This document shows, piece after piece, positions 1 through 6,072 of a stretch of 11,288 nucleotides of DNA. Every line of letters begins with the position of its first letter. Position 1 is the stretch's first letter. The stretch is from Bacteroidetes bacterium UBA7368. Lineage in GTDB: Bacteria > Bacteroidota > Rhodothermia > Rhodothermales > UBA10348. The position numbers were made by a program, and so were the translations under genes. The DNA lies in NCBI GenBank assembly GCA_002469915.1, contig DKOG01000270.1:1-11288 (forward strand), in the 5' to 3' direction. The notes under the pieces are model-generated. The model was given only the letters and a program-made list of their open reading frames with translations, had not been told where the DNA came from and did not search any database.

Positions 1-358
1 CCATTTTCATAGCCGCTTCGTTAGCCTCTGCTCCCGAGTTAACAAAAAAGACTCGATCCATTCCCTCGGGCGCTAAATCAGAGAGCAGCTTCGAGGCGCG
101 CGCCCGAACGGGCGCATACACCGCATTGGAGTAAAACAAAATCTTATCGGCCTGATCCTTAATGGCAGCAACCACATTAGGATGATTATGGCCGAGGAAA
201 GCGACGCAATGCCCTCCGTACAGATCCAGAAACCGATTTCCCTCTACGTCTTCGACCCAAGCACCTTCCGCCTTTACGAGAGGAACAGGCCATTTATTGT
301 ATGTCTTGAGCTGCGTGCTTTCTTCGAGCTCCATCCAGTCTGCTGATGTCATGTGCAT
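1..358 (-). CDS. argD: Acetylornithine/N-acyl-ornithine aminotransferase, N-terminal part (cut by window edge)
   Basis: PLP-dependent class III aminotransferase that converts N-acyl-glutamate semialdehyde to N-acyl-ornithine with glutamate as amino donor. It acts in the cytoplasm, directly after ArgC. I translated the minus strand from the ATG at 358; about 119 codons are present and the rest lies beyond position 1. Visible family marks are FLDLYGGHCVAFLGHNHPNV near residues 44-63 and the phosphate-binding NSGAEANEAAMKM motif near the cut end. The catalytic lysine would lie outside the window. A second ATG at 352 is an equally possible start; neither has a clear Shine-Dalgarno sequence. The gene begins 11 nt after the argC stop, so it is co-transcribed with argC. 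The family also includes LysJ and succinylornithine aminotransferases, but the argC/argG context favours arginine synthesis. Confidence 0.92.
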   Translation of the reverse strand, partial: MHMTSADWMELEESTQLKTYNKWPVPLVKAEGAWVEDVEGNRFLDLYGGHCVAFLGHNHPNVVAAIKDQADKILFYSNAVYAPVRARASKLLSDLAPEGMDRVFFVNSGAEANEAAMKM

Positions 359-369
359 TGTGTTCGGTA

Positions 370-1350
370 TCAGACGTGAAATAGTCCTGTTGTTTCAGAA
401 AAACCCAGAGCCAGGTTGGCGTTCTGGATAGCTTGTGTGGCGGCCCCTTTCATCAAATTATCAATAGCGAAGCCGACAACCCACTGGTTTCCTTTCTGGA
501 TCCAGCCAATATCCGTAAATGGAGAACCCACACTCCAGTGAAGCTCGGGGATTTGACCCGGCCACAGTCGGATTAACGGGTGATCATCATAGGCCGCATG
601 ATACTGGGCTGCGAGATCGATATTTTTCTCGGAGAACTGCGCGGTGCCCCAGATACCACTTGTAAAAGGACCAGAAACGGGTACAAATGAATATGAAATA
701 CCGGGAGCCATCTCATCTATCTCCGCTTCATGCTGATGCTCCAGCACCTTGTAGGCCTTTACATTTCCGGCCCGACTCGGATAATGCGTTCCGGCTTTGG
801 CCAACGCACCTGAGCCAGATGCCCCAGTGAGGGCCATCACTGAAACGTGCGAGCTAAGTCCGGCTTGAGAAAGTGGATACAAGGCCAATGAAATTGCGGA
901 TGCGAAACACCCTGGATTAGCAATGAGGGTGGTGCCCTTAGGAGGGGGACCGGTAATTTCAGGTAGGCCATACCAAGCATCAGAAAGCAAGTCTGGCCTT
1001 GGATGCTCAACCTCATAACGCTCCAGATAAGTCTGCGGGTCTGCAAGCCTGAAATCAGCACTCATATCAATCACCAACCCGTTGAACCCCGAGTTTCTTA
1101 GCTCAGAAACGGCTGCAGCCCCCTGTCCGTGACCTGCCGCCACGAAAACCAAATCGACCTCCATGTCCAAGCTAGAAGTAAAGTGAACAGGCGATTGCGC
1201 GCGAAGGTGCTTGTGCGCAGCCCATATGGGCTCACCCGCATGCGAACGGCTGGTAACAGCTACTAGCTCTAGTTCAGGATGAACTAAGACCTGTTCGATA
1301 AGCTTTCTACCGACGTACCCTGCGCCGTGCAAAATGGCCGTCTGAATCAT
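370..1350 (-). CDS. argC: N-acetyl-gamma-glutamyl-phosphate reductase
   Basis: NADPH-dependent enzyme that reduces N-acyl-glutamyl-5-phosphate to the semialdehyde, the third step of arginine synthesis. The 326-residue protein opens with a Rossmann loop (GAGYVG, residues 9-14). It carries the catalytic cysteine in NPGCFAS (Cys148), followed by a GASGSG turn (176-181) and the histidine motif HQHEAEI (205-211). Length is normal for the family. The start ATG overlaps the stop of the upstream P-loop gene by 4 nt (ATGA), and GGGAGG lies 7 nt upstream (1358-1363), which supports this start and suggests translational coupling. LysY of the aminoadipate pathway is a close relative, but argG and argD neighbours argue for ArgC. 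The sequence does not tell whether the acyl group is acetyl or succinyl. Confidence 0.95.
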   Translation of the reverse strand: MIQTAILHGAGYVGRKLIEQVLVHPELELVAVTSRSHAGEPIWAAHKHLRAQSPVHFTSSLDMEVDLVFVAAGHGQGAAAVSELRNSGFNGLVIDMSADFRLADPQTYLERYEVEHPRPDLLSDAWYGLPEITGPPPKGTTLIANPGCFASAISLALYPLSQAGLSSHVSVMALTGASGSGALAKAGTHYPSRAGNVKAYKVLEHQHEAEIDEMAPGISYSFVPVSGPFTSGIWGTAQFSEKNIDLAAQYHAAYDDHPLIRLWPGQIPELHWSVGSPFTDIGWIQKGNQWVVGFAIDNLMKGAATQAIQNANLALGFSETTGLFHV

Positions 1351-2408
1351 GCTTCAACCTCCCTATTTCTCGGTTCAGGTAACAGGTTAGCAATCAATTT
1401 CCCCATTTCACCGGGGTCTTTGCGCGCATTAATAGCAGGAATTCCCATCACCTGCCGGATATACTGACATCCCACTCCATTATCCGTGACAGGGCCTGTG
1501 ACCAAAGCGATTTGGGCATGGAATCGGTCTTTGTACAGCGTTTGCGCCGCCCAGACGCCCGCTAAATCCACGCCGGTCACGATATGGGCCGCGCAAAAAG
1601 ATTGTAATTCCTTGTCCTGTAACAACTCATCAACACCATAATACCCGATAATACCATCACCGAGTTCAATGACGATGACGTCGGGGTCGGCTGTATCACA
1701 TAAATGCTTGATAATGCCCTTCACGTTTTGAGCCATCGTCTTGGATGCTGAGCAAACGATTCCTGTGTCGGTAAAAGTAGCTGTGGCCACAGCGCCGTGG
1801 CGTTCAATGAGTCGAACATCTCTCATCAAGGAAGCACCGGTAGCCTTTGCTGCTGCCACGCGATATCCAGCTCGCGTGAGTCGCTGAACCAATTCACACG
1901 CCGCCCACGTTTTGCCTGTATCCATCGCCGTGCCGCCAACAAATATGAGCGGAGCCGACGACGTCAGGGTTTCTACGAGTGGAATAGCATGATCCTGCAA
2001 CCTGGCATGGACCCACATTCCTTCGGATTCTACCATAGCAGCACCCACGACTTTAACCTGCAAGGCTGGACCCAGCTCAGGATGGTCGCTCGTACACGTG
2101 CCGATGATTCCACCCAAGTTAAGGACATGAAGCGTATCTCCCGGAAGGGCGGCTCTGGGCACTTGTCCGCTATACCCTTTCAGGGCCTTTCTTTCGCCCA
2201 AGACTCCGATGAAAACATCTCCTTTGGCGATCGTCCTAAACTCTCCATCGGAGCATTCAATTTGATTGTAAATCGCTTTAGACTCTAAAGCCTCTACCAC
2301 AACGCAATAGCCTTCCTGTGGGACGACGTAGTCAGACACGGAAACCTCTCTGACCAATCCCGTCTTAGCTGCCGTCGAACACACGTATTCTACTTGGATA
2401 GTATTCAT
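1347..2408 (-). CDS. Unassigned P-loop protein (DUF1611/dethiobiotin-synthetase-like) in the arginine operon
   Basis: A 353-residue protein without a recognised standard arginine-pathway function. Residues about 1-145 look like a beta-rich N-terminal domain with repeated Gly-Asp turns (GDVFIGVLGERKALKGYSG at 63-81, LNLGGIIGTC at 96-105). Residues about 153-343 look like a SIMIBI-type P-loop domain. It has a long Walker A, GTAMDTGKT (159-167), with the spacing of dethiobiotin synthetase (GTxTxxGKT) rather than the classical GxxxxGKT. A KATGASLMRD segment (188-197), FTDTG (212-216) and DVIVIELGDGIIGYYG (243-258) follow, in the order expected for DUF1611-like proteins. No signal peptide or membrane segment is apparent. 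The start overlaps the argG stop (TAATG), and AAGGAG lies 7 nt upstream (2416-2421). The stop overlaps the argC start. This locked position implies equal expression with the arginine enzymes and a role in that pathway. A glutamate N-acyltransferase is one possibility; a regulator or a ligase is another. Confidence 0.85.
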   Translation of the reverse strand: MNTIQVEYVCSTAAKTGLVREVSVSDYVVPQEGYCVVVEALESKAIYNQIECSDGEFRTIAKGDVFIGVLGERKALKGYSGQVPRAALPGDTLHVLNLGGIIGTCTSDHPELGPALQVKVVGAAMVESEGMWVHARLQDHAIPLVETLTSSAPLIFVGGTAMDTGKTWAACELVQRLTRAGYRVAAAKATGASLMRDVRLIERHGAVATATFTDTGIVCSASKTMAQNVKGIIKHLCDTADPDVIVIELGDGIIGYYGVDELLQDKELQSFCAAHIVTGVDLAGVWAAQTLYKDRFHAQIALVTGPVTDNGVGCQYIRQVMGIPAINARKDPGEMGKLIANLLPEPRNREVEA

Positions 2409-3616
2409 TATTCGTCTCCTTCAGATACAGAGGAACGGACCCGATGCGTAAGTAACGATTGAAGACCCAAAATACGGGCAAAACCACGGGCATCCCGGCC
2501 GTCCCACAATTCATTTGTCTCACCGTACGTAGCCACGCCGGTGTCGAAAAGGGAATGCGGACTTGATGTCCCTAAAATGTGGACACCACCTTTGAACAAC
2601 TGAACGGTAACACGGCCTGTTACGGTATGTTGAGATGAATCCAGAAAGGCTTCAATGTCTCTGAGAGCAGGATCGAAATACTGAGCTTCATGGAGCATCA
2701 TTCCGTAGAATTGACCCAACTGAGTTTTGTGATACTGTTGCCAGCGCGACAACACTGTTTTCTCCAATTCGCGATGTGCTGAAATCAAGATGGCGGCGGC
2801 ACCCGCCTGAAATCCCACCCGGCCTTTAATGCCTAGGATGGTATCTCCGACGTGAATGGCACGACCTACCGCATGTTTTTCACCCAAGGCATTCAGGGAT
2901 TCGATAAGGTCTACAGGTGAGGCAGTCTCTCCATTAATAGAAACGGGAATACCCTTTTCGAAACCAATTTCAATCGTATCCGGCGTGTCTGGAGCACTTT
3001 CTGGGCCGAAGGTGGGCCATGCTTCTGGCGGTAGAGGCGCTTCCGTAGACAGGGTCTCTTTCCCACCAACGGTCACCCCCCACAGGCCGGTGTTAATCGA
3101 ATAGGTGGTCGTAGACGCTGAAACCTCAAATCCTCTAGAGGTCAACCATTCTGTAGTGTATTCTCGCGTCAAGGCTAAATCCCGAATGGGCGTTAGGATC
3201 TTCAGGTCATCACCCAGTACGCCAAGGGCTACATCGAAACGAATCTGATCATTACCAGCCCCTGTAGAGCCATGGGCCACGGTGTCTGCACCGAGTTCTC
3301 GGGCCTTTTCTACCAGGGCCTCGGCTTGCACCACCCGATCAGGTCCAACACAAAGAGGATATAATTCTCCGCGCAGCACGTTGCCTTTAATCAAATACTG
3401 AATAGATCGCTCGAAAAGATGGCTACGCGCATCAACAAGAAAGTGACCTTCGGATCCCAGTTCTATGGCCCGGGCTTCTATCTGGGCACACTCCTCTTTT
3501 GTTATACCGCCCGTGTTCACGGTTACAGTATAAATGGGGCAATCATACTCTTCCTTCAGATAGGGCACACAAAACGAGGTGTCTAGACCTCCACTGAAGG
3601 CAACTACTATGGACAT
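2408..3616 (-). CDS. argG: Argininosuccinate synthase
   Basis: ATP-dependent cytoplasmic ligase that joins citrulline and aspartate to argininosuccinate, the penultimate step of arginine synthesis. The protein is about 402 residues from the ATG at 3616, the usual length. It starts almost at once with the pyrophosphate loop AFSGGLDTS and carries the conserved HGSTGAGNDQIRFD segment that binds ATP and citrulline. An upstream in-frame ATG at 3670 would add 18 hydrophobic, low-complexity residues encoded by the terminator stem and its T-run, so I reject that start. The 3616 ATG has an A/T-rich upstream stretch but no Shine-Dalgarno sequence, unlike the next gene. It is the first enzyme gene after the leader/terminator region and overlaps the following gene by 1 nt (TAATG). 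Confidence 0.96.
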   Translation of the reverse strand: MSIVVAFSGGLDTSFCVPYLKEEYDCPIYTVTVNTGGITKEECAQIEARAIELGSEGHFLVDARSHLFERSIQYLIKGNVLRGELYPLCVGPDRVVQAEALVEKARELGADTVAHGSTGAGNDQIRFDVALGVLGDDLKILTPIRDLALTREYTTEWLTSRGFEVSASTTTYSINTGLWGVTVGGKETLSTEAPLPPEAWPTFGPESAPDTPDTIEIGFEKGIPVSINGETASPVDLIESLNALGEKHAVGRAIHVGDTILGIKGRVGFQAGAAAILISAHRELEKTVLSRWQQYHKTQLGQFYGMMLHEAQYFDPALRDIEAFLDSSQHTVTGRVTVQLFKGGVHILGTSSPHSLFDTGVATYGETNELWDGRDARGFARILGLQSLLTHRVRSSVSEGDE

Positions 3617-3654
3617 GGTATTCGTAAATGAAAAAGTGAAACTGAGAATTGGGC

Positions 3655-3689
3655 AAAAAAAAAGCGTCATTCCATACGGAACGACGCTT
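3655..3689 (-). terminator. Intrinsic terminator (attenuator) just upstream of argG
   Basis: On the minus strand AAGCGTCGTTCC (3678-3689) pairs with GGAATGACGCTT (3662-3673) over 12 bp with one G-U wobble. The loop is GTAT (3674-3677). The stem is followed at once by seven more T residues (3655-3661), nine in a row counting the end of the stem. On the plus strand no T-run follows the stem, so it works only toward argG. It ends 38 nt before the argG ATG, which leaves little room for a separate argG promoter. This suggests conditional termination inside the argG leader rather than a simple operon end. Confidence 0.93.
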
Positions 3690-3746
3690 ACATCGAGCTA
3701 CAAGTCTGATCTAGTCAGGCCAGAGCACGCGCGGCGCTTCCGTATG
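3673..3746 (-). promoter_or_regulatory. Antiterminator pairing that competes with the terminator
   Basis: Minus-strand CATACGGAA (3738-3746, inside leader codons 22-25) is a perfect 9-nt complement of TTCCGTATG (3673-3681). That target covers part of the terminator's rising arm, its whole loop and one base of the falling arm, so the two structures exclude each other. An overlapping segment, ACGGAAG (3737-3743), is also a perfect 7-nt complement of CTTCCGT (3781-3787, codons 8-10), giving a protector (1:2) hairpin. A small 5-bp hairpin, TGTCC/GGACA with loop AAGA (3745-3758), lies within the 1:2 loop. The arrangement matches the 1:2:3:4 logic of trp- and his-type attenuators. All pairings were found by eye; folding energies were not computed. 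Confidence 0.8.
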
Positions 3747-3810
3747 TCCTCTTGGACAAACGTCGTACTCGTCGTCGGAGACGGAAGAAGCTATGTGCGT
3801 TTCTGGTCAT
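3715..3810 (-). CDS. Arginine-rich leader peptide of the argG attenuator
   Basis: A 31-codon ORF from ATG at 3810 to TGA at 3715-3717, in the gap between padR and argG. It has nine arginine codons (positions 3, 10, 12, 13, 14, 16, 17, 21, 28). Six of the eight codons 10-17 are arginine (RLRRRVRR), including three consecutive CGA. Its stop lies 25 nt before the terminator stem. A ribosome stalled at codons 10-14 for lack of Arg-tRNA would cover CTTCCGT (codons 8-10) and leave codons 22-25 free to form the antiterminator. A ribosome that finishes would allow the terminator to form. No Shine-Dalgarno sequence precedes it, which may mean initiation on a very short or leaderless transcript. The peptide itself probably has no function beyond its translation. 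Function is inferred from architecture; I know of no described homologue. Confidence 0.82.
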   Translation of the reverse strand: MTRNAHSFFRLRRRVRRLSKRTYGSAARALA

Positions 3811-3816
3811 GGCTGG

Positions 3817-3849
3817 CGAAAATACGTCTACTTGGGTGTCGCAATCAAG
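3817..3849 (-). promoter_or_regulatory. Possible promoter for the leader peptide and arg operon
   Basis: On the minus strand CTTG (3846-3849) is separated by 21 nt from TATTTTCG (3817-3824). This is close to the Bacteroidota primary-sigma pattern TTTG-N19-21-TAnnTTTG, with one mismatch in each element. A transcript starting a few bases downstream would begin almost at the leader ATG (3810). That would fit the missing Shine-Dalgarno sequence. A sigma-70-like reading (TTGATT, 18 nt, TATTTT) uses nearly the same bases. It lies between the padR stop and the leader peptide. Confidence 0.4.
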
Positions 3850-3872
3850 TCCAAACTCATCAAAACAAAAAT

Positions 3873-4208
3873 CTAAGCTTCGTACGTGTCCAAATCAGGC
3901 ACTGATTTCCACAGGCGTTCTTGAAAACGTCGCGTGCGTTTGAGGGCCTGGATTCCCTTCGGAGTAACGGAATAATACACCCGCGGACGTCCTCCCGACT
4001 TTTCCTCAGCATCAGACGTTCGTTTTCGGATATAGTCTCGTTTGGCAAGCTGATCAAGAGACACCCACAAGCTACCGACTGAAATCTTTTTCTTGGACCG
4101 ACGCATGACCTCCTGCCGAATAGTCGTACTAAAGGCATCAATGCCCAGAACGAATATGACAATCATTAAGATTTCGTCTGCGCGAGAAAGCTGAGTAGAA
4201 GGAGGCAT
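3873..4208 (-). CDS. PadR-family transcriptional regulator
   Basis: A 111-residue protein consisting almost only of a winged-helix DNA-binding domain. The recognition part, VGSLWVSLDQLAKRDYI (44-60), corresponds to the PadR pattern GxLYxxLxxLexxGyI. SGGRPRVYYSVTPKGIQAL (71-89) matches the wing with its GGRPRxYY motif. The C-terminal dimerisation region is short (about 20 residues), as in the small PadR subgroup. It begins 3 nt after the leuD stop without its own ribosome-binding site, so it is probably translated by coupling with leuD. Its target and ligand are unknown. Autoregulation of the ilv-leu operon is possible but not shown by the sequence. No strong terminator follows it before the arg leader. 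Confidence 0.85.
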   Translation of the reverse strand: MPPSTQLSRADEILMIVIFVLGIDAFSTTIRQEVMRRSKKKISVGSLWVSLDQLAKRDYIRKRTSDAEEKSGGRPRVYYSVTPKGIQALKRTRRFQERLWKSVPDLDTYEA

Positions 4209-4211
4209 ACG

Positions 4212-4775
4212 CTATTTGGGCATAAGCCCTGCTTGCCGAGCGTATTCGAATACATTTCCAGCTTTTAAAATATCAGCTACATCACCAAGAGGATTAAGTA
4301 AAATCTCTACTCCTTGCGTTTCGTTAGTCATGATTCCACTTTTGCTATCAATAGTTAGCAAGTCTCCAGTCCGAATGGAGTCAATAAGACGCTCCCGGCT
4401 TTCGAAAGGAACGAGAAATCCGCCATCGACCGAATTGCGATAAAAAATCCGAGCATACGACTCAGCGATTACCGCTTCAGCCCCAGCAACCATTAGCGCG
4501 AAAGGAGCATGTTCTCGCGAGGAGCCACAGCCAAAATTAGTGCCGGCAATAATAATCTTGAACGAACTCTCGTAGGCGTCTTCTTCCGTAAATGGGATAT
4601 TCCCATCCGGTAAGCCCTGATCTGCAGTGGGCAATCCACTTAGTGCATAACGCCCATACATTTTTCGTTCATCCGGAATGCTCATACTGTAGACCAGATG
4701 AGATGCTGGAATAATCTGATCGGTATCGATCGAATCTCCGACAACGTAAGCCAACCCCTTGATCACATCTTTCAT
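4212..4775 (-). CDS. leuD: 3-isopropylmalate dehydratase small subunit
   Basis: Small (swivel-domain) subunit of isopropylmalate isomerase, which interconverts 2- and 3-isopropylmalate in leucine synthesis together with LeuC. The 187-residue protein shows GDSIDTDQIIPA (13-24) and the diagnostic FGCGSSREHAPFAL segment (81-94). The stretch YSMSIPDERKMYGRY (29-43) falls where the substrate-recognition loop of short-type subunits is expected. The start ATG overlaps the leuC stop (ATGA), and GAGAGGTG lies 5 nt upstream (4781-4788). Small subunits of homoaconitase are homologous, but the full leu context supports LeuD. Confidence 0.95.
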   Translation of the reverse strand: MKDVIKGLAYVVGDSIDTDQIIPASHLVYSMSIPDERKMYGRYALSGLPTADQGLPDGNIPFTEEDAYESSFKIIIAGTNFGCGSSREHAPFALMVAGAEAVIAESYARIFYRNSVDGGFLVPFESRERLIDSIRTGDLLTIDSKSGIMTNETQGVEILLNPLGDVADILKAGNVFEYARQAGLMPK

Positions 4776-6070
4776 ACAAGCACCTCTCTGGGATCAGTGA
4801 TCTTACCGTGAATGGCGGATGCTGCGACGGTCAACGGTGAAGCGAGATAGACAGCAGCCTCTTTGGACCCCATTCGACCCGGGAAATTCCTGTTAGTCGT
4901 AGAGATGACCACTTCCGTACCGTGGGTACGACCAAATGTATCTACCGGACCACCTAAGCAAGCTCCGCATGATGCATGACCCATTTTACAACCGGCATCA
5001 AGGAAGACCTGCCAAATGGTCTTACCATTTAACGTTTTTTCCCGGAGCTGACGAGAGACTTCCGTACTCGCAGGAACGACAAACGTGTCAACTTGAACCT
5101 CGTTGCCTTCCAGGATTTTTGCTGCGGCCAAAAAGTCCTCGTACTTACCACCCGTACAGCTTCCGATATAAGCACGGTCGAGCTTGGTGCCCGCTACTTC
5201 CGTGACGGTGGCTCGATTGTCCGGTCGGTGTGGCTTAGCCACTACGGGCTCCATTTTGGATACATCGTATACCCGCTCGGTATGATAAACGGCATTTTCA
5301 TCCCGGTAAATGGGATTGAAAGTCGCATCCGTTCTTGTTCGAACGTAATCGAACGTCTTTTCGTCCGGAGCAATAATGCCGTTCTTTCCGCCTGCTTCAA
5401 TCGCCATATTGGTCAACGTCATACGCTCTTCCATGGAAAGATCGAACACAGCCTGTCCGTCAAACTCCAATGTCCGATACGTACCACCCTCAAAACCAAT
5501 ATCACCGATCACCGAAAGAATGAGATCCTTGGCCATGAGATAAGGTGGAAGCGCTCCTTCGAACACGAAGCGCATGGTTTCAGGGACTTTCACCCAAATC
5601 TTTCCCGTTCCCATGATGAGAGCCGCGTCCGTATTTCCGACTCCGGTCGAAAAAAGACCAAATGCACCAGAGGTGCAGGTGTGACTATCTGTTCCAAAAA
5701 GAACATTTCCGGGACGGTTGAAACCTTCTTCTGCAAGGGCTACATGGCAGACCCCTTTGTACCTACTCGTTCCTACATCAAAGTAATGAGGCAGGTCGTG
5801 TTCACTGGCGAACGCCCGTAGCAATTCGATATTTCGCATCGCATGAGGGTCTTCCGTGAAGATGTAATGGTCGGGCATGATGACCAGTTTGTCTTTATCC
5901 CAAACCTTAGCCTGCTCGCCAAACTCACGCTTGAAGATTTCAATCGTAGGCGGTCCACACACATCATGGGTCATGAGAATGTCCACATCCACCCAAATAT
6001 TCTCTCCCGGAGCGACTCGGTCTCGACCTGCGTGCCCAGCCAGAATCTTCTGCGTAATCGTTTGTCCCAT
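4772..6070 (-). CDS. leuC: 3-isopropylmalate dehydratase large subunit
   Basis: Catalytic, iron-sulfur-containing subunit of isopropylmalate isomerase. Three cysteines expected to hold the [4Fe-4S] cluster are visible: SCTGG (Cys305) and the pair in SCGACLGG (Cys368, Cys371). TDSHTCTSGAFG (127-138) is the conserved active-site segment. At 432 residues it belongs to the shorter type (about 420-430 residues, common in archaea and several bacterial phyla) rather than the roughly 465-residue enterobacterial type. GGAGGTG (6081-6087) stands 10 nt before the ATG, and only 2 nt separate it from the leuA stop. It overlaps leuD by 4 nt. Confidence 0.95.
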   Translation of the reverse strand: MGQTITQKILAGHAGRDRVAPGENIWVDVDILMTHDVCGPPTIEIFKREFGEQAKVWDKDKLVIMPDHYIFTEDPHAMRNIELLRAFASEHDLPHYFDVGTSRYKGVCHVALAEEGFNRPGNVLFGTDSHTCTSGAFGLFSTGVGNTDAALIMGTGKIWVKVPETMRFVFEGALPPYLMAKDLILSVIGDIGFEGGTYRTLEFDGQAVFDLSMEERMTLTNMAIEAGGKNGIIAPDEKTFDYVRTRTDATFNPIYRDENAVYHTERVYDVSKMEPVVAKPHRPDNRATVTEVAGTKLDRAYIGSCTGGKYEDFLAAAKILEGNEVQVDTFVVPASTEVSRQLREKTLNGKTIWQVFLDAGCKMGHASCGACLGGPVDTFGRTHGTEVVISTTNRNFPGRMGSKEAAVYLASPLTVAASAIHGKITDPREVLV

Positions 6071-6072
6071 TC

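Noticed and set aside
3617..3670. N-terminal extension of argG to the ATG at 3670
   Set aside because: The extra 18 codons consist of the terminator's falling arm, its T-run and A/T-rich spacer. The conserved ArgG N-terminus begins at the ATG at 3616.
3752..3943. Plus-strand ORF with an arginine/lysine-rich start (KRRTRRRRRKK) opposite the leader peptide
   Set aside because: Runs of CGA/CGT codons read as CGT/CGG in a shifted frame on the other strand, so it is a mirror of the minus-strand Arg cluster. It starts at TTG, has no ribosome-binding site, runs antisense into padR, and the terminator works only on the minus strand.
3860..4162. 100-residue minus-strand ORF overlapping padR in another frame
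   Set aside because: It has no family resemblance, while the overlapping frame encodes clear PadR motifs.
5093..5821. 242-residue plus-strand ORF inside leuC
   Set aside because: It lies entirely antisense to the well-conserved leuC gene and shows no recognisable motif; it is a shadow frame.
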